The notes: generated by a model from the sequence alone, not told the origin. A stretch of DNA of 64,000 nucleotides from Gorsachius magnificus (GCA_034008185.1 CM067106.1:620001-684000); one strand, 5' to 3'; counted from the stretch's first letter, positions 32,722 through 64,000 are shown. A program made the numbers and translations.

Positions 32722-33861
32722 AAAAAAAAAAAAAAAAAAAAAGAAAAAGAAAAAAAGCAAACTCTAAGTGGAAATCTGAAGCTTGCCTCAGCGCAGGCAG
32801 AACAAACTGCACGCACGAGCGGTCCGCTGGCTCCCTGCAGTCCCACGAAGGTTGCCCTGGGCTCCCCAGGAGGACGGCCCATCCGTTCCCTTTCCCAGGA
32901 ATTAGCAACCCTGGAGCAAAGGAACGAGTGTTGGCGGCTGTTCGTACCTTAATAGGGTCAGCAAACTCAAGAGCAGGAGTCAGTTAGTCGCAAGAGGAAC
33001 TAGAACCCCAACATGAGTAAATAAAGTTGGCGAAGAGCTGTGCTAGACCTGGAGCTACTGGTGGAAAGGAGCCTGATGGTGATGAGAGAGTTCAAGTACA
33101 GGAGCCAGCGATGAAATTCATACCCTATAGCGAAGGGAAGACGTTAGGTCACAGGTACTCTCCAATTTTGAAGCCAAATTCTGCCTCAAACGAGCAGAAA
33201 GGTGGACACCAAGCACCACAGCTGACACTATCAGGGCCCGGAAAGCTATCGGGCTTGCCGAGCAAGCCCCGCTTCTTCTCTTAGGAAAGGATTGGAGCTG
33301 CTTTCAGCATCCACAGCCAGATGTCAGAGTTCAGGGACTGCAGGTGCATCTGCTCCCAACCCTATCGCGCAGCTGGAAGTCTTCTTGTCGTGACAAGAGA
33401 CTTGGGCAGCCAGCGACAGGAGAGCCAGCGAGCGTTACCTGGGAAAAGGCAGAGGTAGCTCCGTGTACGCATGCAGAAGGGATCTGACCCTTTGGGAACC
33501 TAGGGGGTATCAATGTGCATCCCAAAGCACCTATGGAGGTCACCGAGTTAAGTCTCACGGCTCCTGTAGGACTCGGGGAATGCGTACTGGGGAGGAAATA
33601 ACAGCAGCAAGAGGCTCAGCCCGCTCTGCAGCAGAGCTAAGAACAGGATCACACGCACTTCGGGCAACACCCGTGCTTTTTGGTTTTCCCCTTCTTGCTC
33701 TGCATGGTCAAGAGACAGAACAATTGCTCTCATCAGGCAGGGAGGCGCAGGGTCCTGGGCTGTGCCAAGCTAACGCGTGTGCTGAGGAGGGTTTGGGAAT
33801 GCCTGCGGCTCTCCGAAATGCCCAGATGCGTTTCTGTCCCTCTTTGCAAGACAGGAGCAGA
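32722..33861. other. Intergenic sequence, no gene recognised
   Basis: An A-tract opens the interval; the rest is unique sequence without recognisable coding or repeat features. Confidence 0.4.
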
Positions 33862-34117
33862 ATGATAGAATCATACAATCACAGAATCGTTTGGGTTGGA
33901 TCCTAAACCTTGGGTTAAGATCCTAAACCTTCAAGGCCAGGTTGGACGGGGCTCTGAGCAACCTGATCTAGCTAGTGGTGTCCCTGCTCACTGCAGGGGG
34001 GTTGGACGAGATGACCTCTAGGGGTCCCTTCCAACCCAAAACGATTCTATGATCATCAAGTCCAACCGTTCCCCTAACCCTGCCATCCCACCACCAAACC
34101 CCATCCCTCAGCAAGGT
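33862..34117. mobile_element. Nested CR1: minus-strand CR1 tail interrupted by a plus-strand CR1 tail
   Basis: The outer copy (minus) starts AATCATACAATCACAGAATCG ... GGTTGGA and resumes at about 34051 with ATCAAGTCCAACCGTTCCCC. Between them lies a plus-oriented CR1 3' end of another subfamily (AAGGCCAGGTTGGACGGGG ... CCTTCCAACCCAAAACG, ATTCTATGATC). The sequence GATCCTAAACCTT occurs twice near 33900-33930, next to the 5' junction. Confidence 0.85.
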
Positions 34118-34950
34118 GAATAATAAAAGTGAATAAAAGCCAGTCGAGGTGACAGACCGCCCACGAGATGAAAAACGCTCCCCTCTGCCCGCGCGATTTC
34201 CCTCGTGCTCACGAGTGACTCGAAAAAAGAAAAAAAAACCCCAAAACCCAACCCCACCTGGAAGACGGCCAAGTAAAGCAAATGCGTGTGTGCGAATGGA
34301 ATGCGGCTCCGTACAAGTGCTCTGCCCTCGACAGTTGCCCGTTTCAGACCCGGGCCTGCCAGCAGCACTAAATCTCTCCCCGTGACTGCAAACACCAAAG
34401 GAACACGCTGATTTATGGTTCCTTTAAGTAAGAGAAGCAGAGTGTAAAACGAGAATATTTTCTGGATGAAAAATTAAAGTGGTGGTGTTGTTAGTTCCTC
34501 ATTCTAGGATCGGGTGTAATTTACCTCATTGGTTTTAGAGTTCCACTTGAAAGGAAAAGTGACATCAACAGGAGTTAAAAGCAACAGGCTGAAAAAAAGT
34601 CCAGACACACTCAACTTCGCATTCTGGGAGACCTAAACCAAGAAGAAATGGAGGAAAAAACAAAGCAGGGAATTACCTAACCTAATGATCCTTGGCTTTC
34701 TTTTAGCTAGGGACCTCCTTGCACGTATTAATTAATTATCCCTCATTACTCCCCAGCCAAGTAGGTGTTATTTATTTCAGAGAGGAGTAAACAGAGACAT
34801 AGAATGTGTTACAACTAGCTTCCAAGGCCTCACAAAATCAAACGTGGGTAAGCTAAAGCAGAACCACTCCCCCAAACCCTGACATCCAGTTTGCTTAACC
34901 ACTGGCCAAAACGCACGTTTGACTGAGAACAAGAGTTGAGAACAACGAAG
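34118..34950. other. Intergenic sequence
   Basis: No exon recognised; AT-richer than the gene bodies. Confidence 0.4.
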
Positions 34951-35108
34951 GGAAGGGGTCGAGTCCCCAGCCCGGGGGGGATTTAACAGCCGGGCAGAGG
35001 CAGTGCTGAGAGCCGGGGTTTGGGGGTGGGATGGCAGGGGTAGGGCAACGGTTGAGCTGGGGGAGCTGAAAGGGCTTTGCCAACCCAAACCACTCTGTGA
35101 TTCTATGA
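34951..35108 (+). mobile_element. CR1 LINE 3' fragment
   Basis: Sense-oriented tail: GTCCCCAGCCCGGGGGGG, GAGCTGAAAGGGCTTTGCC and terminal CTGTGATTCTATGA. Confidence 0.92.
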
Positions 35109-35380
35109 AAAGCAGAGAAAACACAGAACCAGGAGATGGAAACCAACAGGGAATGGCAGAGCCCATGCCAGAAGCCAAGAAACGGAAGGACTGTGGCGAC
35201 ACAATGTGTAAACCCTTTACAGTAATTGACCACCAAGCGAGAACGCCTACACAAGTCTGACACCGCTTTCTTAAACAGTTCTCAGTCACCCCAGAACTTG
35301 CTCCTTTGGGTTCTTCTCTTCGGTACTGCAGGGCTTTAGCGTTTATTTCTGGTTTGCTTTGGGTTTGGGAGGAGGTGAGA

Positions 35381-35756
35381 GAATCATAGAATCGTTTAGG
35401 TTGGAAAAGACCTCTAAGATCATCAAGTCCAACTGTCCCCCTACCCCTGCCATCCCACCCCCAAACCCCGGCCCTCAGCACCGCCTCTGCCCGGCTGTTA
35501 AATCCCCCCCGGGCTGGGGACTCGCCCCCTTCCCTGGGCAGCCCCTTCCAGCCCCTGACAGCCCTTTGGGGAAGGAATTGTTCCCCAGGGCCAACCTCCC
35601 CCTGCCCTGGCACAACTGGAGGCCCTTGCCCCTCGTCCCATCGCCCCTTCCCTGGGAGCAGAGCCCGACCCCCCCGGCTCCCCCCTCCTTTCAGGCAGTT
35701 GTAGAGGGTGATAAGGTCTCCCCTCAGTATCCTTTTCTCCAGACTAAACAACCCCA
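35381..35756 (-). mobile_element. CR1 LINE 3' portion
   Basis: Reverse-oriented CR1 beginning AATCATAGAATCGTTTAGG and extending to CTCCAGACTAAACAACCCC. The long open frame on the minus strand across 34777-35751 is translation of this copy plus flanking DNA. Confidence 0.92.
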
Positions 35757-38700
35757 GAAGAAAGGACCAATCTATACGAATCCCGCTCTAAACCTTCTTT
35801 CCCCCCCCCCCCGAAATACAGGCTTATTCACTTATTGATTCCAGCCTCCTGGCATTAATTCAGCCGAATCCCCTCGTAGCCTTCGGAGATAAAGCTGAAC
35901 CTCCCAGTTTGATTGACTGCCCGAGGACTTTTTTTCCCCCCTTCTTTCGCTTTATGCCAGTTTCTGTCCTAACAGCTTCCTGCACTTGCTTCCGTAATCC
36001 TGTCCTAACCGAACTGAGAGGTACGAGACAGTACCACAATCCTGTGGTACAAGAAATGAAAAGAACGCTTCCTGGGTTCCTAATTCTTGCTTAATTCTCG
36101 GGTTTTTCAGGTCTCCCTTGCCAGTTTACACCCTGTGAAAGATACGGGAGCAACCGATGCTCCTCTTAGCTTTTATTGCTAAATAAGTTTCCAGCAACAG
36201 GACCAAAAACCCCACAGCTGGGTTTGGAAATAACAGCTTTTCCTGACACTCACAGGGCCGCTTGCTCACCCTGTGCATAAGGCTTTGCCTTATTTCTAGC
36301 TGCTACCACGCACCCAAGCCGGTCAGATCCACTTGCAGCCCTTCCCTTAGGTTTGTCAATGCCAGGAGTAGCCGTAATTGCCACTCCGATTTGAATTCCG
36401 GCAACCAGCAGGCAGCCCATGCAGTTAGAAAGAGGTGCAAAACTCCCGCTCCTTGCTTCTCGCTTGAAGAGGTCTCAGACCCCTCTGCCTAAATGAGAAT
36501 TAAACTGATTAATCGCGCGGGACTGCACATACGGCTATCGATTCCTTCAAGGCTAACAGGAAAAGCGAGAGAAGACTCCCAGGCTGCTCCTAGTCTTTCC
36601 CTGGCACATCCAGTTGAAAGGAAGAAAATTGTTGGTATTCCTTTCACTTTTCCCAAAGGAATTTGCCAATATTTGCCAGGGCTGGAAGTTGATTTAATCT
36701 AAAAACTTTCCCAAGGGAGCTGGTAAACCGAGGAAGGCAGCGAGCACCACCGCAATACTTCCCTCCACGGCAAGGTTCCGTCCTTCTCTGCTACACCAAG
36801 TTATTTTATGTTTGCGCTACGCACGTAGTGGAAGATGTACAAGGGCACTCTCTATTCAGAATAAAACTTGCAGCCGCCCAACGTTGTCTCAGAAAGACAA
36901 CATTGAAAGAAAGATCGGCCCGATGTTTCTCTCCTCGACTGCACAGGGAAAGGGGATGAAGCAGCGCCTCCCTCCCCCTTTTTATGTGAGCTGAACCCTG
37001 TGAGAGTTTGGCTCATCGATGACAACAGCAAGAGCCCGGCAACTCAGCGGTTAACGCGTTAGAGCAAGTAATAATGGAGTGGCTCAGGCTCCTGAGAAGG
37101 AGGAGGCAGAACTGGGCTTAAGAGGGGGCCCAGCGCACCTTAAACATAATGAAAAATGGCTTTTCTGCTGACAGGCTGACATTTCAATACAATGTCAACA
37201 ACATGTAAAGCACCTTCGCTCCTCTATAACAGCATCCTTAATAAAGCTATTCACACCACAGATGCTTATGACTAATGGGGTGCTGCCTGGTGTAAATAAA
37301 ACTCAAAAGACTCACTCAAAATAGATTCCTCCTCCTCCTCTGGTAGCGCTTGCCCCCTCTCTGCATTCATTCTGAAGCAAAGCCACCGTCCCCTTTTTCT
37401 CCCAACTTTTCTGCCAGAAGATCAAACGGCTCTTTACATTTCAAATGCGCGGCATTTGATAAAAGCAAATCAAGTTTTCTGCAAGCGGACGTATAAGGGT
37501 TTTTAGCCCTGACCCCAGCACCTTCGTACGTTCCCACCGCTGCCGAAACGCAGCCACCCCTGTGAGACAAACAACGCCAATGCCGACGGCCGGCTTTGCG
37601 ATTCGGGCTCTGCTAGAAGCTGGAACAGATCAACTTAAACCTGCTGGCCCTCTCCCCAAAGGAGCTCAAACTCTGCCCAGCCGGAAAATGCAACCCCTGT
37701 TCGCCAACCACCATGCAGGCTCAAAGGCGAACGCTTGGACCGACGCCTGGCCGAAGCACAGGTGAGGATTAATGTGTCCCAGGAAAGGGGGTAGGAACCC
37801 CTGGGAATCAAGTCAAAGCCAAGTTTCCCCGTCCATGCCTCACCCTCTCTTAAGAGGCACAAAACCCCCTCGCAAACCGAGCCAAGCTGTGCTTTCAGAC
37901 TCCGCTGGCGCTGTACACAATTGTTTCTGCGTGTCATCTGCTCCCTGCACGCTTCTGGAAAACATGGGGGTTTGGTTCCCCCTAACTTTTCTGGAAGAGC
38001 AAGTTCCTACTCCAGCTGGCCGCAGAGCGGCTTGCAGAGCTCATAGCAGCTCGTTTCGCCCTCCTCGTACCCGCTCTCCAGTACCCCGAAAGGACTTTAT
38101 GAGGTTTCAACTTTTGCTGGGAGAGATTCTCAGCCTCGTTAACACGAAACAAACCAACAGCCGTTTGCAGACACGGCACACGCTGGAGCAGACCCAAGGC
38201 TCCCAGCGCCCCAAAACTCTCCCTCCGCAGAAGGGCTCGCAGATCTCACGAGCCCTGGGGTCTTAATCCACTCCTCATTAGACCGTCTGTTGTTTCTTGT
38301 ATCGTTTTAATTTTTGTTTTCCACTAGTTACAGCCCAGAGACCACCTCTCCGCAGAGCTGGGCTCTTTGTTCCCCCGTTTAAGAACAACGGAGGTGCCCC
38401 CCCCCCACACCCCTGCACTGGGCGATGGCTGTTGCGCTGTCGATCGAGCAGTCAGCGCTCTCAAGTCCGCGGTTTTGCTGCTGTCTCTGCCAGCGGGAAG
38501 ACTCCCTCTGCTGTTCTAAACCAGCAGAAGGCCCGGGGCTACAACCCCTCATGGCACCCCCAAAATTGGGAGCCGCACGGAATGTTTTCAGTTTGTCAAG
38601 CTGGGACATTCGCAGTCAAAGAAATATCCCTGCGGTCGGTTGAGCTCAGAGAGCAGCTTCCGTCATCAGGGGGAAAAGCCAGAACTGGCTTTGGATCTTG

Positions 38701-39784
38701 AAAAGTCTTTCTGCTGTTTTTCTTTTTTATTGGGACGGAGGAAAATGTTGTGCTTAATTATCAAAGGAACTGCCGAAGAATACAGACCGCAGAAAAAGAG
38801 CTAAGGGCTGATTTTAGCTTTTGGTTCTTTTCCAAGCACAGCTGCTGCAGATCCTTCGGCGTCGCTTCAAGGCAGTTCGGTTAATTTATTTACTTACAAT
38901 GTTTTCAGAGGCAACTCTGCAGACAAGACCCAGCGTTATCAGCACACAAGTGCCGATGGATCAGGAACGCTCCAACATCCCCGTCAGAGTCCAGCTGTCG
39001 GCTGGAGACAAGCATTGTGTGACCAGAACCCACATCGCAGGGCTTTGGTTTTCAGAGAGGGAAGGGGGGGGCGGGGGGAAAACCCAACCCAACCAAACAT
39101 TGGAACGATACTCCAGAGTACGGAAAGACTTTTCCTTCATTCCTGAAGATGAGTTTTAATTCCAAGGTTCCCCTATGAAAAAACAGCACAAATAAAAGCA
39201 TCAGGCAGGCTCCGTGTGTATGCAGTGCCCTTGTTACGAGGCAGATTACCACGTCAGGTGACGCGAGCGCGTCACGTTCAGGTGATTACGCTTAGTAACA
39301 CGTTCTTTACTTTAACGTTGCTCCACAGGCGTTTACAAGATCTTGAGCAGAGCGCTGCAAGCTGACCTGCCCCAACAAAACCGTTCTGCATACACTATGG
39401 TACAAAACCCATGGTCAGGTCGATAAATAAATTTGGACAAACATAGATATGGAAAAAAATCAGGCCTTTAGCTAAGCAAGATCGCTTTCCTCCCCGAGCC
39501 TTTTGCCACAGGGTATTGGCTTAGTTCGACGCTGAGGATGACCAACCCATTTGGAGAAACAGGCTGTTGCATTCACGGCCATAATGGCCACACACGCATC
39601 ACGTACAGCCCCCGACAATGAATTACCAGGCTTTTAGCCTAGATTTGCTTCCTGCCTCCGCTCTGTATTTTTCCGCAGAGGCTAAGTCTGAATTTACAGA
39701 GACAAGAAGGGAGAGCGGGTGGGAGGAAAACGCGGGTTTGTGTGTATTCTGGGCTGTACTATTCTGCTCCAGCTGTTTGAATGA
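35757..39784. other. Intergenic region between the LMX1-type gene and CHCHD5
   Basis: About 4 kb with no recognisable exon or transposon. The block 37140-37330 is distinctly AT-rich and non-repetitive (ATTTCAATACAATGTC, CTTAATAAAGC, GTAAATAAAACTC) and could be a downstream enhancer of the LMX1-type gene. The other parts show only short unstructured open frames. Confidence 0.4.
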
Positions 39785-39893
39785 GCAGCTCCCAAGCCAG
39801 CGTGAGGGCTCTGGACCACAGATCCAGAGGGAAGGGGGGTTGGACTAGACGATCTCCCGAGGTCCCTTCCAACCCTTGCGATTCTATGATTTT
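39785..39893 (+). mobile_element. CR1 LINE 3' end immediately downstream of CHCHD5
   Basis: Tail with GGGGGGTTGGACTAGACGATCTCC, CCCTTCCAACCC and GATTCTATGATTT. Its last base lies about 40 bp from the CHCHD5 stop codon (CHCHD5 runs on the other strand). Confidence 0.88.
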
Positions 39894-39932
39894 CTGTGGA
39901 AAGCGACCCCGCTCCGCAGCCCGACACTCACC

Positions 39933-40423
39933 TCACATGGAGAGCTTCACTTGGTCGGCGCAGAGCAAGAAGGCATTGACGTGGTCGCTGCAGTTCATGA
40001 CGGAGGCTTGGTTCTCCTTCAGGCACTGCTCGAAGGCGGCGAACGGCTCGGCGCAGTCCTGGCGGATGCGCTGGACGATCGGGCTGCGGGATAAAACACC
40101 TCAGCTCCCGGGAACCGCACGGGTGCAACCCTTAACAGGGCCCAACCCCAGCGTTACCCAACCCCGACCCCATCCCGCTCCTCACTCACTGGGCGGCGGC
40201 GCAGCGGGAAATACTGAGGCGAAGACCGTGACAGTCGCGCTGCCAGGAGGCCGGGCTGGAGGCCACGCACCGCCCGTACTCTTCCATCTCGCTGCGGCAA
40301 TAGCGTGCCGTGATCTCCAGGGCCGCCTGCCTAAAGGGAAAAGAAATAAAATTAACACCGGGGAAAGGAACAACGCGGCCTGGCCTAGCCCGGCCCGGTC
40401 CGCCCGCCGCCCCCTACTCACAT
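39933..40423 (-). CDS. CHCHD5: Coiled-coil-helix-coiled-coil-helix domain-containing protein 5
   Basis: Three exons on the minus strand: A and T of the start codon at 40423-40422, then 40330-40190, then 40083-39933 with TGA at 39935-39933. The sum is 294 nt, 97 aa (human is about 110). The N-terminus [12 protein letters not shown] matches vertebrate CHCHD5. Four CX9C motifs are visible: C12/C22, C34/C44, C58/C68 and C79/C89, the two-CHCH-domain layout of the family. Members are small proteins of the mitochondrial intermembrane space, folded by MIA40-dependent disulphide formation; the precise job of CHCHD5 is not established. The ATG is split by intron 1 (AT, then G). The last codons read KLSM-TGA, and a strong donor (GTGAGT) starts two bases after the stop, with a weaker GTGAGG overlapping the last Met codon, so a further 3' exon is possible. 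It is head-to-head with ATP13A1. Confidence 0.93.
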
Positions 40424-40555
40424 CCCGCCGCCGTCTGTGCGCTGCGCGCCCCCCCCCCCGTCCCGCTGGCCAATGCGCAAGCGCCCAGCGCCCCGCGCGC
40501 GCGCGCCTCCCCCGCCCCCCGGAAGCGGAAGTGGGTCGTTGCGGTCTCTCGGAAG
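40424..40555. promoter_or_regulatory. Bidirectional CpG-rich promoter between CHCHD5 and ATP13A1
   Basis: Only 132 bp separate the two start codons. The interval is CpG-dense (a CGCG repeat run at 40495-40506), carries CCAAT-like GGCCAAT at about 40469-40475 and the GGAAGCGGAAGTG pair at 40521-40533, an ETS-family core often found in housekeeping bidirectional promoters. No TATA box is visible. Confidence 0.7.
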
Positions 40556-61801
<21,246 letters not shown>

Positions 61802-62537
61802 AACGGATTTGCGAGGTCCCGGCCCCCCGCGGCGCTCCGGGAAGGACGGCGTTTTGCCATCACGAGAATCATCCTTAATTCTTTTGACAATGACTCCGCT
61901 CCTGTTCGGAAACAGGTCGGGGAGGGAGGGGGAGAGGGGAAAGTTTTCTTCCAAATCACATGGAATCCACCGCTGTGAAACCAGACGTGACTTTTTAATG
62001 TTTCCAGGAGGTACCACCACCACCAACCGCCGGGAGTTTTGTACTGCCCTAACGTTTAAGGAAACGTTTACAGAATTTGGTAACTAAAAGCAGAAGCCGC
62101 TGTCTTTTTGAAACGCTTTTAGAGCTTCCTTTGCGGGGCCGAAAGCTCGGCGAGGTTTTTTTCACAGCCGAGGAGTTAAAACCCACCGCCGAAGCCAAGG
62201 TGAGGCCGAGGGGGTTGGAATTCTGACGGAAATGCTGTGAAAACCTTCGGAGGAAGGGAACATGCAGAACGAAGCTGCCGAGGCGCTCGGAGGCGTTGAT
62301 GCTGCCGTGCCTGCCCCCCCCCCCGTGCTTCAAAACCATCGCAAAAATGGTTTGGCAGGTGAGAAGAGAAAGGCGTTTAATTTTTTTTTTTTTTTTTTTT
62401 TTCTCTCCCTAAGCCATTTTTATAATCAGATACTGATTGCATTGCTTCAGGTAGCCTGAAATTTAATCTTGGGAAGGGGAGAGGAGCTCAGCCCCGCTGC
62501 TTTGGCTGGTTTTACATCCTCGAGGTAGATTCCGGCG
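61802..62537. other. Convergent 3' UTRs of ATP13A1 and MVB12A
   Basis: 736 bp separate the two stop codons. No canonical AATAAA is visible on the plus strand for ATP13A1. On the minus strand a TATAAA variant lies near 62420-62425, followed by the complement of the T-run at 62380-62402, a possible MVB12A 3' end. Confidence 0.45.
62380..62402. repeat. T-run (A-run on the minus strand)
   Basis: An uninterrupted T-tract of about 23 nt lies at the putative MVB12A 3' end on the other strand. Confidence 0.9.
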
Positions 62538-64000
62538 TTAACAGATGCTGGGTGGGAGCCGGGCAGCGGCCGTTCTTTCGACTACGAAAGCGTAATTGTA
62601 CTGAAAAGGCAAAACAAATGGGTCAGGATGAGACAGGGGTGTTGGAGAACTCCAGCGGCCGACCGCTATCCGCCCCCAAAGAGCGGGAGCGAGAGCAGCC
62701 TGCTCACCTCTTCCTCGATATCGGCAAGCGACTTCACGTTCAGGTCCGTGAGGATAGCCTAAAAAAAAAAAAAAAAAAAAAAAAAAACCCAAATGAGGCA
62801 GGAAGCGTTTCGAATTCAGATTAGCTCCGAGGTAGGATTAAAACCAGGAGGAAAACTCACGTTACTGCCAGACCCGAGCTTGCTTTCGAATTTGGGGTGT
62901 AGTGTGAAAGGGACTCCGTCCATGGCTGGGAAGAGAAGCGAGAGCGGCGTCGGGAACAGCCCGGGCGCGGCTCCGAAAACCCCGCAAAGTCGTTAATTGC
63001 AGCAGAAAATTAAGAGGAGCGGAAGGGGCCACCTTAGCGCCCAGCGAAGAGTTTGAGCGAGAGGTTATTCCTTCAAGCAAGGAAGAATTTCCAGGAAGGG
63101 GGGAAATCTTTAAGAAAACCCTCTTAAAGATTTAACTCAAGACCGGTCTTTAAAGAAAACGCTTCTGCAGAAGCCGGGGTGCCTGAGCCAGCCCGGATTT
63201 TGATATTAAAATATTCCTGAAATGGGGAGCTGCTCCCTTTAGGCAGCTTCCTCCTACGATTCCAGATGAAGGAATTTTACCCGAGAGCCCGTAGATGGCG
63301 GAGGCGTCGCACAGAGACTCGTGCGGAGAAGGGCGGGCGATGGCGGCGGGTGGCCTGGAGGGGAGGAAAATTCGTTAAGTGACCTTGGGCACCAGCTAAC
63401 GAGCTGGGGGGGGGGGGGGGGGGAGGGAAACCACGGTGGCCCACGCGCGGGATTTATTCCCAGTTTCAGACTGGTTTGGGTAAGATTGAGGGGGGAGGGG
63501 GAAAAAAAAAGAGAATAGAGGTGGAAGCGCAACGTACTTGGGGGCTGGGGGCTGGAGCGAGAGCTGCTTCAGGCCCGTGCTGATCGTCCGCGGTTTGGGG
63601 ACGGGCTGAGGGCTGGATTTGAAAACTGGGCCTTTTTTACACCAGATGGCAAAATTCCCGATTTCCCTAGGGGGAAAAAAATAAAAAAAAAAAAACCCCA
63701 AAGCAAGGGGCTGGGGTAGGGAAGGGCGGCAGTGGAGTGGGGGACGGGCAGGGTGTGTCGTGTCCCCCCCCGTACCCTATCTTCATGTAGTGCGGGAGGG
63801 TTTTGCTCCTGGAGCTCAGCTTGAGGTCGAACACGGCCGTCCCGGCGGCGTCCGGCGGCAGCAGCCCACGGGCCGCCTCGGGGGGGGGGAGACGGTGACA
63901 GGACCGGGCTCTGCCACCACCCCCCCGCCGGCCCGGTGTCCCCCTCCCAGGGCACTTACGAGGCTCTGGGAATTCGGGGGCGCGGGTGTAGCCGGCGGGA
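62538..64000 (-). CDS. MVB12A: Multivesicular body subunit 12A (ESCRT-I), 3' part of gene
   Basis: Minus-strand exons, 5' to 3': 64000-63960 (cut by the window edge), 63876-63776, 63666-63538, 63354-63281, 62925-62861, 62758-62708 and 62600-62538 (TAA). The last five junctions keep frame. Visible motifs match vertebrate MVB12A: the MABP-domain end with AVFDLKLSSRSKTLP and GNFAIWCKK, PVPKPR (an SH3-binding-like proline stretch), YGLSAMDGVPFTLHPKFE, and the C-terminal [26 protein letters not shown], the UMA region. MVB12 subunits join TSG101, VPS28 and VPS37 in ESCRT-I and help sort ubiquitylated receptors into endosomal vesicles. The first junction is uncertain: the edge exon reads PAGYTRAPEFPEP with phase 1, but the acceptor at 63877 fits phase 0. 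The intron holds a run of 10 C, so a sequence error or another acceptor is possible. Upstream exons lie beyond 64000. Confidence 0.9.

Noticed and set aside
34777..35751. 324-aa minus-strand open frame
   Set aside because: Covers a reversed CR1 and flanking unique DNA; fortuitous.

Overview
The window reads as avian nuclear DNA. It is GC-rich, microchromosome-like sequence with short introns in two of the genes, many CR1 LINE copies carrying the typical ATTCTRTG-type 3' end, several GC-rich minisatellites and a probable endogenous-retrovirus LTR. All genes are spliced vertebrate genes. I reconstructed them exon by exon from splice sites and reading frame, and every coding junction below keeps frame unless stated otherwise. 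The species cannot be named from sequence alone.

Layout. (1) 1-32.7 kb: a LIM-homeodomain gene of the LMX1 family on the plus strand (8 coding exons, 386 aa). It has a CpG-rich 5' region, a 5.1-kb first intron full of minisatellites, a 19.6-kb second intron, a compact cluster of exons 3-8 (27.25-30.32 kb) and a 3' UTR of about 2 kb. (2) 32.7-39.9 kb: intergenic DNA with CR1 copies. (3) 39.9-40.4 kb: CHCHD5 on the minus strand (97 aa, four CX9C motifs), head-to-head with (4) ATP13A1 on the plus strand at 40.56-61.80 kb. ATP13A1 has 26 coding exons and encodes a 1194-aa P5A-type ATPase; its introns hold at least eleven CR1 copies and LTR pieces. (5) 62.54-64.0 kb: the 3' part of MVB12A (an ESCRT-I subunit) on the minus strand, tail-to-tail with ATP13A1 and running off the right edge.

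The most notable item is the LMX1-type gene. It is neither LMX1A nor LMX1B: it mixes features of both and has diverged LIM domains, yet keeps the 8-exon structure and an almost unchanged homeodomain. Its neighbours ATP13A1 and MVB12A lie in human 19p13.11, where PBX4 also lies. LMX1A sits beside PBX1 (1q23) and LMX1B beside PBX3 (9q33), so this gene is best explained as the PBX4-paralogon ohnologue of LMX1, kept in this bird lineage and absent from mammals. Other points of interest are a CHCHD5 start codon split by an intron, CR1 insertions flush against ATP13A1 splice sites (one apparently joined to a deletion at the exon 13 donor), a GC-AG intron in ATP13A1, and a nested CR1.

The genes share no obvious pathway: a developmental transcription factor, a mitochondrial intermembrane-space twin-CX9C protein, an ER transmembrane-helix dislocase and an endosomal sorting subunit. 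Only CHCHD5 and ATP13A1 are likely to share regulation, through a CpG-rich bidirectional promoter of about 130 bp.
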